A DNA stretch of 14,948 nucleotides from Pseudomonadota bacterium (GTDB taxonomy: Bacteria > Pseudomonadota > Gammaproteobacteria > Xanthomonadales > Xanthomonadaceae). The notes beneath the pieces were generated by a model. It made no database searches, had not been told where the DNA came from, and saw nothing but the letters and a program-made list of their open reading frames with translations. Both the position numbers and the translations under genes were made by a program. Positions 1 through 6,509 of the stretch are shown piece by piece. Every line of letters begins with the position of its first letter. Position 1 is the stretch's first letter. The stretch covers positions 1 to 14,948 of the forward strand of contig JAEXBT010000201.1 in the NCBI GenBank assembly GCA_023393895.1, read 5' to 3'.

Positions 1-63
1 TGGCTGGCAGCCCAACAGGAGGGCGACGCTCGAGACAAGGGCAAGACGATGGATGGACTTCAC
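1..63 (-). CDS. Lipoprotein, N-terminal fragment (runs off left edge)
   Basis: The minus strand reads from a GTG at 63-61 for 21 uninterrupted codons to the window edge. The peptide is (M)KSIHRLALVSSVALLLGCQP. This is a typical lipoprotein signal peptide: two-residue basic start, hydrophobic core, and a lipobox LLGC with the lipidated cysteine at residue 19. The GTG overlaps the TGA stop (62-60) of the upstream lipoprotein gene, so the two are probably translationally coupled and belong to one operon with the M23 peptidase. The mature domain is outside the window, so no function can be given. The overlap and the lipobox together make a chance reading unlikely, although only 63 bases are visible. 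Confidence 0.72.
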   Translation of the reverse strand, partial: MKSIHRLALVSSVALLLGCQP

Positions 64-740
64 TGGACTTCTCCGAGACGTGCGGAAGCGATGCGCCATT
101 CGCGCTGGTCGAGGGTGGCGCCGTCCACCACCGTGCGCTGCAGGACATAGCTGCCGCGAAACCGCGACTCGCGCCCGTCATGATGGCGCGCCACAAGCGA
201 TATCGGTACTTCCACATGGCGCTGGCCGGCACCGGCGTCAATCCGGCCCGGCGCTCCGATCTGCAGCGACACCCCACTGGTGTCCTGGAAACCTCGGGTG
301 AACTGGGCCAGCGACTGGCCACTTGCGTTGCCGCCGCCACGCCACAGACGGTAGGCAGTGGCGTAATCGCGGCGGTTGATGGCCGCGTAGTAGTCGCGGA
401 TCACCTGCACAGCCGCGTCGGTGCCTGGTTCGGTGGCGGGCATCGGAGGCGCGGGTGTATCGGTGGGAATCTCGGTTTCGGCGATTGCGTCGGCCGGCGG
501 TGCGCCTTCGTCGATGGGCACCGGTGAGGCCGCGGCATCCAGCGGCACGGGCGAGCCGTCAGGTGGCGCGTCGGGCATGCCGGTGATCGAATCCCCTTCT
601 GCCACGGCGGGCGTTGGCAATGCGGCACCCGGCATGGATCCATCCGCGCTGCGATCGACACTGCCGGGCGCGTGCTCCGCTGTGCACGCGGCCAGCGCGA
701 TGACAGCCAGTGGCGCAAGAAGCGTTCGCGGAAACTTCAT
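60..740 (-). CDS. Lipoprotein with proline-rich linker and NTF2-like C-terminal domain
   Basis: This 226-residue protein starts with a signal peptide and a lipobox LAAC (cysteine 19), so it is probably a lipid-anchored periplasmic or outer-membrane protein. Residues 20-105 are low-complexity, rich in Ala, Pro, Asp and Thr, and look like a flexible spacer. Residues about 108-226 form a compact domain beginning VIRDYYAAINRRDYATAYRLW. That pattern, a helix with paired Tyr/Ala followed by beta strands, is typical of NTF2/SnoaL-like folds, often seen as ligand-binding or protein-contact modules. The ATG at 740 has a good upstream GGGAGGA. The gene lies 19 nt after the small membrane protein gene and overlaps the next lipoprotein start. 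No catalytic residues are recognisable and the exact role is unknown. Confidence 0.85.
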   Translation of the reverse strand: MKFPRTLLAPLAVIALAACTAEHAPGSVDRSADGSMPGAALPTPAVAEGDSITGMPDAPPDGSPVPLDAAASPVPIDEGAPPADAIAETEIPTDTPAPPMPATEPGTDAAVQVIRDYYAAINRRDYATAYRLWRGGGNASGQSLAQFTRGFQDTSGVSLQIGAPGRIDAGAGQRHVEVPISLVARHHDGRESRFRGSYVLQRTVVDGATLDQREWRIASARLGEVQ

Positions 741-759
741 CGTATGAGTCCTCCCTGAC

Positions 760-1182
760 TCACAACACCCGCCTGCGGGGTTGCAGCCAGGCGAGCAGGA
801 GTCCGAGCAGGAGCATCGCCACGGTGGAGAACACCACCTGCTTCAGCACCAGCATTCCCGGCCAGGGTTGCACAGCGTAGTAGATGAGATAGCCCGGGAT
901 TGTCGCGAGCAGGGCCAGCAGGCCACCGAAGCGCAATCCCTGGCGGATATCGCTGGTCGGCGCGGGGTGGAAGGCGCGATACAGGGCCGTCATGCCGAAC
1001 CCGATGCCGAGATGCGCCAGCAGCATCCATGGCAGGAACCGGGCGCCCTCCGGGCCGCGCACCAGTCCGGCGGGGACGAGCGCCGCATAGTCCGCCCGCA
1101 GCAGGTGGCCGTGGATGATGACGTCCAACACCATCGCCGCGATGCTCATCACCAGGCCGCAGATCCAGAAGCGCTTGTCCAT
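760..1182 (-). CDS. Small multi-pass inner-membrane protein, unknown function
   Basis: This protein of 140 residues has about four hydrophobic segments: near residues 4-24 (FWICGLVMSIAAMVLDVIIHG), 50-68 (FLPWMLLAHLGIGFGMTALY), 82-103 (FGGLLALLATIPGYLIYYAV) and 110-133. The C-terminus is basic (LQPRRRVL), which suggests that end is cytoplasmic. An in-frame ATG exists 18 bases upstream (at 1200), but the start at 1182 is preferred because GGAG sits 6 bases before it, while the upstream ATG has no convincing ribosome binding site. The gene lies between the M23 peptidase and lipoprotein genes with short spacers, so it is probably in the same transcript. I do not recognise the family. Confidence 0.82.
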   Translation of the reverse strand: MDKRFWICGLVMSIAAMVLDVIIHGHLLRADYAALVPAGLVRGPEGARFLPWMLLAHLGIGFGMTALYRAFHPAPTSDIRQGLRFGGLLALLATIPGYLIYYAVQPWPGMLVLKQVVFSTVAMLLLGLLLAWLQPRRRVL

Positions 1183-1209
1183 CGCGTTCTCCGAAGTCAT
1201 GCGCGGATG

Positions 1210-1848
1210 CTACCGCTTTGCGCGTTCGCTGCCGGGGTTCGCCCGCGCTGTCCCGGCAGTGCCGGTCGGGTTCGCTTCAGCCGCGCGGGTCTGGGCCTGC
1301 AGTAGCGGCCAGGGGTTGTAGGCGCCGTCGATCGCGTAGATGCCGTAGTGCAGGTGGGGGGAGGTGCCGCGCGCATTGCCGGTATCGCCGACGAATCCGA
1401 GCAGCGCGCCGGCCTCGACCCTGTCGAAGCGCGCGAGTCCCGGCGCGAAGGCATCCAGGTGCGCGTAGTAGTGACGCTCACCGCCCGGGCCGATTACCCA
1501 TACCTGCTTGCCACCCAACCCGCGATCGGCGACCTGCGAGACCACGCCGCGTGTGCTGCTGGTCACCGGCGTACCGCGTGGCGCGAAGATGTCCACGCCC
1601 TCGTGGCTGCGCCCACCACTGCGGGCAGCACCCCATGTGTCGGCGATGCGGCGGGCGGCAACGCCCTCCACTGGCACCGGGAGGCTCGTGGGTGCCGGCA
1701 TCCTCGCAAGCCGCGCGCTCTCGATGCTGGCCTGAACCGCCGGCAGGTTCCAGGCCCAGCGCGCACCGATCAGCAACACCAGCAGCCAAGCCAGTGTGGC
1801 GAGCGCGCGGCGCAGTCGCAGGGCAGGGGAGGAACGGCGTCCGACCAT
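1210..1848 (-). CDS. Membrane-anchored M23 (LytM-type) metallopeptidase
   Basis: The protein (212 residues from the ATG at 1848) has a basic N-terminus followed by one hydrophobic segment at about residues 15-32, likely a signal anchor placing the rest in the periplasm. The C-terminal half is a LytM/M23 domain. The zinc-site motifs are present: HEGVD (His82, Asp86) and HLHYG (His165, His167), with the flanking GTPV and HYYAHLD strands of the family. Such enzymes cut peptide cross-links in peptidoglycan or regulate amidases; the intact zinc residues suggest a true peptidase. An open frame continues to an ATG at 1914, but that would begin right against the HU terminator, leaving no room for a promoter, so 1848 is preferred. 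No strong ribosome binding site is seen for either. It is first in the four-gene envelope cluster. Confidence 0.88.
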   Translation of the reverse strand: MVGRRSSPALRLRRALATLAWLLVLLIGARWAWNLPAVQASIESARLARMPAPTSLPVPVEGVAARRIADTWGAARSGGRSHEGVDIFAPRGTPVTSSTRGVVSQVADRGLGGKQVWVIGPGGERHYYAHLDAFAPGLARFDRVEAGALLGFVGDTGNARGTSPHLHYGIYAIDGAYNPWPLLQAQTRAAEANPTGTAGTARANPGSERAKR

Positions 1849-1925
1849 TTCTTGTCGACGATGGAGATGCGTCCATCCTGACGCAGGCGCGTGTGCCCGG
1901 GATGAAGCGGGCATGTGCCGCTTGC

Positions 1926-1960
1926 CAAAAAAGAAACCGGGGCCCTTCGGACCCCGGTTC
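1926..1960 (-). terminator. Intrinsic terminator of the HU gene
   Basis: Positions 1935-1945 and 1949-1959 form a GC-rich hairpin (8 pairs, one A/C mismatch, 2 more pairs, 3-base loop). On the minus strand it is followed by a run of six T (1932-1927). It lies 25 bases after the HU stop codon and separates HU from the envelope cluster. Confidence 0.9.
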
Positions 1961-1984
1961 CAGAAATCGCGTTCCGGGATGGAA

Positions 1985-2368
1985 TCAGCCCGCGGCGTCC
2001 TTCAGCTTCTTCAGCGCACGCACCTTGAGCTTGGTCGACTTCGGGCGAGCCTTGAAGGTGACCTCTTCCTTGGTGAACGGGTTGATGCCCTTGCGCGCCG
2101 GACGCGCCGGGACTTCCACCGCCGTGATCTTGAACGCGCCCGGCAGGGTGAAGGAGCCGGCGCCCTTCTTGCTCACCGAGGCGTGCATGGTGCTTTCAAG
2201 GGCGGCAATGACATTGCGCACGTCCTTGGCGGCGACGCCGGTGAAGTCAGCGATGTGCGCGACCAGCGCGGACTTGCTCAGCGCTTCCTTGATCGGCTTC
2301 ATCGCCTTCGGGGCGGCTTTCGGGGCCGCCTTGGCGGCGGGCTTCTTGGCGGCTTTCTTCATGGCCAT
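1985..2368 (-). CDS. HU-family nucleoid protein with lysine/alanine-rich N-terminal tail
   Basis: This protein of 127 residues has two parts. Residues 1-27 are a low-complexity basic tail made of repeated Lys, Ala and Pro (MAMKKAAKKPAAKAAPKAAP...), reminiscent of eukaryotic histone H1 tails. Residues about 28-127 are an HU/IHF DNA-binding fold. It begins with the dimerisation helices (SKSALVAHIADFTG). The arm carries GINPFTKEEV, whose proline matches the intercalating Pro of HU arms, and it ends in a Lys-rich helix. Ordinary HU is about 90 residues, so the tail is an addition. The open frame extends upstream to 2509 but would overlap the EF-G-like stop and adds non-HU sequence. The ATG at 2368 follows GAGGA by 12 bases; a second ATG lies two codons on. 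It probably binds and compacts DNA non-specifically. Confidence 0.9.
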   Translation of the reverse strand: MAMKKAAKKPAAKAAPKAAPKAMKPIKEALSKSALVAHIADFTGVAAKDVRNVIAALESTMHASVSKKGAGSFTLPGAFKITAVEVPARPARKGINPFTKEEVTFKARPKSTKLKVRALKKLKDAAG

Positions 2369-2424
2369 GGTTTTCACGTTCCTCGCTTGAAGGGAATTTG
2401 TTGCGCGGTGGATGCCGGCAAGCC

Positions 2425-2453
2425 AATGTATTGCAACTGCGAAGCGCCGCCAA
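2425..2453 (-). promoter_or_regulatory. Candidate sigma-70 promoter of the HU gene
   Basis: On the minus strand a TTGGCG (2453-2448) is followed after exactly 17 bases by TACATT (2430-2425). Each hexamer matches the consensus at four of six positions. Transcription would begin near 2418, giving a leader of about 50 bases. It sits in the 137-base gap after the EF-G-like gene, so HU could be transcribed separately from it. Judged by eye only. Confidence 0.35.
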
Positions 2454-2505
2454 GGGGTTCTGCGCCTGTTTTTGCCGACTTTTTCGGTTTCCGGCGTCTC
2501 CTGGC

Positions 2506-4554
2506 TCAATCCTCGTCGTGCTGCGGCCGCCAGTCTGTGACCAGTCGCTGCTGGACCTGGGCTGGTACCGGCTCGTAGTGGCTGAAGTCCAGCGCGTAGC
2601 GCCCGCGTCCGGCGGTGGCCGATTTCAGTTCCGTGGCGTAGCCCTCCAGTTCGGAGAGGGGCACCTGCGCCTTGACCACGATCTCGCCGCCGCGCCGGCT
2701 GTCGGTGCCGTGGATGCGCGCGCGCTTGCTGGCGAGGCCGCCGCTGATGTCGCCCATGTGCGCCTCGGGCGCGCTCACTTCGAGCTCGACGATCGGCTCA
2801 AGCACCTGTGCCTCGGCACGCGAGATCGCATCGAGGAAGGCCTTCTTGCCCGCCGCGACGAACGCCACCTCCTTGGAATCGACCGGGTGGTGCTTGCCGT
2901 CGTACACCACCACCCGCAGGTCCTGCAGGGGAAAGCCGGCCACCGCGCCACTCGCCATCACTTGGCGCACGCCCTTCTCGACCGCCGGGATGAACTGGCC
3001 CGGGATGACGCCGCCCTTGACCTCGTCGACGAACTCGAAGCCGCCGCCGCGCGGCAGCGGTTCCACGCGCAGGAACACCTCGCCGAACTGGCCGGCACCG
3101 CCGGTCTGCTTCTTGTGGCGATGGTGGCCTTCGGCCTTCTGTCGCACTGTTTCTCGATAGGCGATGCGTGGCGGGTGCGTGGCAACTTCCAGGCCGAAAC
3201 GCTCCTTCAGCCGCTGCAGCTGCACGCGCAGATGCAGGTCGGACAGTCCGCGCATCACCGTCTCGTGGGTCTCGTTGTTGTGCTCGACGACGAACGCCGG
3301 GTCTTCCTCGGCGAGCTTGGCCAGCGCGGTCGCCAGCTTCTGTTCCTGGCCCTTGCTGGACGGCTCCACCGCCAGCCCGAACATCGGCCGCGGGAATTCG
3401 ATCGGCTTCAGGTGGATGTGGTCTTCGTCGTGCGAATCATGCAGGACAGCATCGAAATGCAGTTCATCGACCTTGGCCACCGCGGCGATGTCGCCGGGCA
3501 CCGCCTGCGCGACCTCGACGTGTTCCTTGCCGCGCAGCTTGTACAGGTGTGCGACCTTGAACGGCTTGCGGCCATCGTCGATGAACAGCTGGCTGTCAGG
3601 CCGCAGCGTGCCCTGGTAGACGCGGAACACCGCCAGCTTGCCGACGAACGGGTCGTGGATGATCTTGAAGACGTCGGCGATGACATGCGCATCCGGATCG
3701 GGCGTCGGGTGGAGGCTCGACGCGGCCTCGCCTGATCCCTTGCAGAATTCCGGTGGATTGGCTTCACCAGGGTGCGGGAACAACCGCTCGGCGATGTCGA
3801 GCAGCTCGCGCACGCCGGTGCCGCTGCGCGCCGAGACGAAGCACACCGGCACGAGGTGACCCTCGCGCAGCGCCTGTTCGAAGGCATCGTGCATCTCCTG
3901 CCCGGACAGGCCGCCTTCGCCGACATCGAGATAGCGATCCATCACCTTCTCGTTGACCTCGACCACCTGGTCGATGATCCGCTGGTGCCATTCGGCCACG
4001 GGGCCGAGGTCGCTGTCGCCGCTGTCGTTGCCGAAGCAGTCGATGACGCGGGTGCCTTCGTCGGCCGGCAGGTTGAGCGGCAGCGCTTCCGGACCGAACT
4101 CCTCGCGCAGTGCGGCCATCAGCCCGGCGAGGTCGGCGCCGGCATGGTCGATCTTGTTCACCACGATCACCCGGCACAGGCCGCGCGCCTTCGCGTACTC
4201 CATCATCCGGCGCGTGCCGTAGGCCACGCCGGTGTCGGCGTCCACCACCACCGCGACCGTTTCCACCGCTGCCAGCGCGGACAGGGCCGGGCCGCGGAAA
4301 TCCGGATAGCCGGGGGTGTCGATCAGGTTGACGTGGATGCCGGCGTGGTCGGTGCTTGCGATCGCCGAATCGAGCGAGTGGCCGCGTTCCTTCTCGATCG
4401 GGTCGAAGTCGGACACGGTGGTGCCGCGCTCGATGCTGCCTGCCGTCTGTACCGTGCCGCCGGCATGCAGCAGGGCTTCGAAGAGCGTGGTCTTGCCGGC
4501 GCCCGGGTGGCCCGCGAGCGCGATGTTGCGGATGGCTTGTGTGCTGTAGGACAT
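2506..4554 (-). CDS. EF-G-like translational GTPase
   Basis: This 682-residue protein has the full EF-G architecture: GTPase domain, domain II, and C-terminal domains III-V, including the domain IV segment KKQTGGAGQFGEVFLRVEP. The GTPase motifs are P-loop GHPGAGKTT (15-23), switch I RGTTVSD, G3 DTPGY (79-83), G4 NKID (133-136) and a G5-like SAR. In canonical EF-G the G3 motif is DTPGH, with a catalytic histidine; here it is tyrosine. This, the switch I sequence and the divergent interior place it with the EF-G-like/EF-G2 paralogues rather than the housekeeping translocase. Members may act on ribosomes under special conditions; its function here is unknown. The ATG at 4554 is chosen because AAGGAG lies 8 bases upstream; an in-frame ATG at 4575 precedes that site. 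No str-operon ribosomal protein genes are nearby, again unlike the main fusA. Confidence 0.9.
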   Translation of the reverse strand: MSYSTQAIRNIALAGHPGAGKTTLFEALLHAGGTVQTAGSIERGTTVSDFDPIEKERGHSLDSAIASTDHAGIHVNLIDTPGYPDFRGPALSALAAVETVAVVVDADTGVAYGTRRMMEYAKARGLCRVIVVNKIDHAGADLAGLMAALREEFGPEALPLNLPADEGTRVIDCFGNDSGDSDLGPVAEWHQRIIDQVVEVNEKVMDRYLDVGEGGLSGQEMHDAFEQALREGHLVPVCFVSARSGTGVRELLDIAERLFPHPGEANPPEFCKGSGEAASSLHPTPDPDAHVIADVFKIIHDPFVGKLAVFRVYQGTLRPDSQLFIDDGRKPFKVAHLYKLRGKEHVEVAQAVPGDIAAVAKVDELHFDAVLHDSHDEDHIHLKPIEFPRPMFGLAVEPSSKGQEQKLATALAKLAEEDPAFVVEHNNETHETVMRGLSDLHLRVQLQRLKERFGLEVATHPPRIAYRETVRQKAEGHHRHKKQTGGAGQFGEVFLRVEPLPRGGGFEFVDEVKGGVIPGQFIPAVEKGVRQVMASGAVAGFPLQDLRVVVYDGKHHPVDSKEVAFVAAGKKAFLDAISRAEAQVLEPIVELEVSAPEAHMGDISGGLASKRARIHGTDSRRGGEIVVKAQVPLSELEGYATELKSATAGRGRYALDFSHYEPVPAQVQQRLVTDWRPQHDED

Positions 4555-4710
4555 GCGTCCGTCTCCTTCACGCATGAGGTGACTGGGACGTCATGGTCGT
4601 CCGCTGATCGGAGCGCGTCCCACGAGCGTGCGCTCGGCGGGCGGTCATGGCGGTCACTTCGAGGATACGCCTGCATCGCGGGGCTGGCGAGCGGGTGAAT
4701 GCGCGGCAAC

Positions 4711-4730
4711 GGCGGGTCCCGGAACCCGCC
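4711..4730. repeat. Perfect hairpin in the divergent intergenic region
   Basis: GGCGGGT and ACCCGCC (7-base arms, 4711-4717 and 4724-4730) flank a 6-base loop. No T-run follows on either strand, so it does not look like a terminator. It lies in the 252-base gap between the EF-G-like gene and the glycine-zipper gene. No clear promoter was found in that gap. It could be a REP-type element or an operator; one copy gives no way to choose. Confidence 0.4.
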
Positions 4731-4806
4731 GGATTCAGCACCGCTTTAGCGCCCCCTTTGCATGGTGGTAAGCGTCCGCCGATGACCGGCGGGGGGAGTT
4801 CACGCA

Positions 4807-5496
4807 ATGAAGCACCTGTCCCTTTCTATGATCGCGCTCGCAATGGCCACCACGATGGGTGCAGCTTCCGCGCAGACCATCACGCTCGCGGGTGATCCGC
4901 AATACGATGCCCGCGGATACGACACCGCTGGCTACGGCAACGCCCAGTACGACTACGCGCGCGTCATCAGCGTGAATCGCGTGGCGGGCGGGGGTTACGC
5001 CACTGATCGCTATGGCGCCCAGGGCCAGCGCTGCTATACCCGCAATGATGGCTACGTGGACCGCTACGGCAACAGCTATCCCAATGGCTACAACAACGGG
5101 TATGGCAACAATGGTTACTACGGCGGCAACAGCTATGGCGGCTCGCAGACCGGGCGCACCGTGGCGACCGTCGTCGGTGGCGTGGTCGGCGCGGTGCTCG
5201 GCAGCCAGGTGGGCGGTGGTTCCGCGCGCTATGCGACTTCGGCGATCGGCTCCATGGTCGGCAGCCAGGTGGGCGGCAGCATCTATGACCAGAACCGCCG
5301 CCAGCGCCTGACCGGTCAGGTCACCGTCTGCGATCCGGTGCCTGCCGATGGCCGCTACAGCAATGCGAGCTACGGCAATGCCGGCTACGACGCCTACGAC
5401 GTCACCTACGAGTACGCGGGGCGCCGTTACACCTCTCGGATGAACCACCATCCTGGCGATCGCGTCCGGGTGCGCGTGGACGTCACTCCGGAATGA
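4807..5496 (+). CDS. Exported Gly/Tyr/Asn-rich protein with glycine-zipper 2TM domain
   Basis: The 229-residue protein has a Sec signal peptide with a likely cleavage site after ASA (residue 22). Residues 28-113 are rich in Gly, Tyr and Asn with repeated NGY/GYG units, a low-complexity, probably disordered region. Residues about 115-160 form a glycine zipper with two near-identical halves, each ending in GSQVGG. This matches the 2TM glycine-zipper family (related to the rickettsial 17 kDa antigen), which sits in or on the outer envelope. The end carries YEYAGRRYTSRM...PGDRVRVRVDV, a conserved-looking beta segment. There are two cysteines (76 and 175) in the mature part, which could form a disulphide. 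It is not a lipoprotein: no lipobox is present. A GGGGGGAG lies 8 bases before the ATG. It is transcribed alone; exact function unknown. Confidence 0.88.
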   Translation: MKHLSLSMIALAMATTMGAASAQTITLAGDPQYDARGYDTAGYGNAQYDYARVISVNRVAGGGYATDRYGAQGQRCYTRNDGYVDRYGNSYPNGYNNGYGNNGYYGGNSYGGSQTGRTVATVVGGVVGAVLGSQVGGGSARYATSAIGSMVGSQVGGSIYDQNRRQRLTGQVTVCDPVPADGRYSNASYGNAGYDAYDVTYEYAGRRYTSRMNHHPGDRVRVRVDVTPE

Positions 5497-5522
5497 TCGA
5501 TCCCGCATCGCGCTGACAACGA

Positions 5523-5548
5523 AGAAGGGCACCCTCGGGTGCCCTTCT
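5523..5548. terminator. Hairpin between convergent genes, probable bidirectional terminator
   Basis: An 11-pair perfect stem (5523-5533 with 5538-5548) closes a 4-base loop CTCG. It lies 26 bases after the glycine-zipper stop and 23 bases after the PhzF stop on the other strand. There is no long T-run on either side, only short mixed sequence, so termination strength is uncertain, but position and stem quality fit a shared terminator. Confidence 0.7.
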
Positions 5549-5571
5549 GCACGATGGCGATTGCGCCGCGC

Positions 5572-6465
5572 TCAGCGCCAGTCGAGTTCGCCACGCACCA
5601 CGCTGGTCACGCGCCCACCCGACCAGACGTCGCCGTCGGCGTCCACCGTCAACTCGATGATGGCATCGTGCCCGACCTCGCGGCCCTGGCTGATGCGATA
5701 GAAGCCGGTGTCGCCGGGCAGGGCGTCGCGCATGGCCAGCCAGGCGGCGAGCGTCGCGTTGGCGGCGCCCGAGGCGGCATCCTCGAATTGCGCGGGCGCG
5801 CCCACCCACGCACGCACCGCGAGGTAGTACACCGGATCGTTGCTGCGCGCGAACACGCACACGCCCATGCTGCCGGTAACCTCGGCCAGTGCGGAAATCG
5901 CCGGCCAATTCGGCGTGGCGCTGCGCAGCGAGGCCTCGTCGGCGAGCTCCACCAGCCACCAGCGGCGGCCGCCATCCATCAATGCGGGCGGTAGCGCGCC
6001 CAGTGGCAGGCCGGCGAAGGCATCGACCAGGCGGGGGTCATCGGCGGAAGCGGCCTCCACCAGGGACGCGCGCGGCGTACGCACCGCGATGGTCCGGGTC
6101 GCACCATCGCCCTGCACGCGCAGCGGCAGTCTGCCCGCGATCCCGTCCTGTACCAGGTAGCCGTCGCAGGGCGCAGCCAGGCCGGCCTCGAGCACGGCAT
6201 GCGCGGTGCCCACGCTCGGGTGGCCGGCGAACGGCACTTCGCGCCGCGGGCTGAAGATGCGCAAGCGATAGCTGGCATCGGCATCCGCCGGTGGCAGCAC
6301 GAAGGTGGTTTCCGGCAAGCGGGTCCAGCGCGCGATCGCCTGCATGTCGTCGTCGGACAGGCCCTCGGCATCGAGTACCACGGCCAGCGGGTTGCCGGCG
6401 CCGGGCCGGTCGGCGAACACATCGGCCTGCACGTAGGGGCGCAGGCGGCGGGGCAGTTCAGTCAT
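5572..6465 (-). CDS. PhzF-family isomerase-like protein
   Basis: This protein of 297 residues has the diaminopimelate-epimerase-like fold of the PhzF/YddE family. Family signatures are YVQADVFADRPGAGNPLAVVL near the N-terminus and PETTFVLPP, whose Glu52 corresponds to the catalytic glutamate of PhzF. Further on are FSPRREVPFAGHPSVGTAHAVLE (about 78-100) and, in the second half, QFEDAASGAANATLAAWL, equivalent to the usual EDPATGSA loop. Most family members have no known substrate; there are no phenazine genes nearby, so a role in phenazine synthesis is not implied. The ATG at 6465 is preferred because homologous sequence begins right after it, although no ribosome binding site is seen. The gene is divergent from lysAC with only 43 bases between start codons. 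Confidence 0.9.
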   Translation of the reverse strand: MTELPRRLRPYVQADVFADRPGAGNPLAVVLDAEGLSDDDMQAIARWTRLPETTFVLPPADADASYRLRIFSPRREVPFAGHPSVGTAHAVLEAGLAAPCDGYLVQDGIAGRLPLRVQGDGATRTIAVRTPRASLVEAASADDPRLVDAFAGLPLGALPPALMDGGRRWWLVELADEASLRSATPNWPAISALAEVTGSMGVCVFARSNDPVYYLAVRAWVGAPAQFEDAASGAANATLAAWLAMRDALPGDTGFYRISQGREVGHDAIIELTVDADGDVWSGGRVTSVVRGELDWR

Positions 6466-6509
6466 TAGAATGGCATCGTCGCCAGATGACCTGGCCTGCG
6501 GACATTCTA
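6466..6509. promoter_or_regulatory. Divergent phzF/lysAC control region with mirrored TAGAAT boxes
   Basis: A TAGAAT on the plus strand (6466-6471) and another on the minus strand (6509-6504) sit at opposite ends of the gap, each directly beside the other gene's start codon. Each resembles a -10 box (5 of 6 matches) and would give its gene a leader of about 30 bases. Between them GCCAG and CTGGC (6481-6495) form a small palindrome centred almost exactly on the midpoint. No convincing -35 box was found for either direction, so the promoters are provisional. Confidence 0.35.

Noticed and set aside
1849..1914. Longer start for the M23 peptidase at 1914
   Set aside because: It would begin about 12 bases after the HU terminator, leaving no room for a promoter, and adds non-family residues before the membrane anchor.
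2398..3735. 445-codon open frame antisense to the EF-G-like gene
   Set aside because: Opposite strand of a well-supported gene; composition is that of a shadow frame.
5572..6465. PhzF gene as part of a phenazine pathway
   Set aside because: No other phenazine genes are present; most family members are unrelated to phenazine synthesis.
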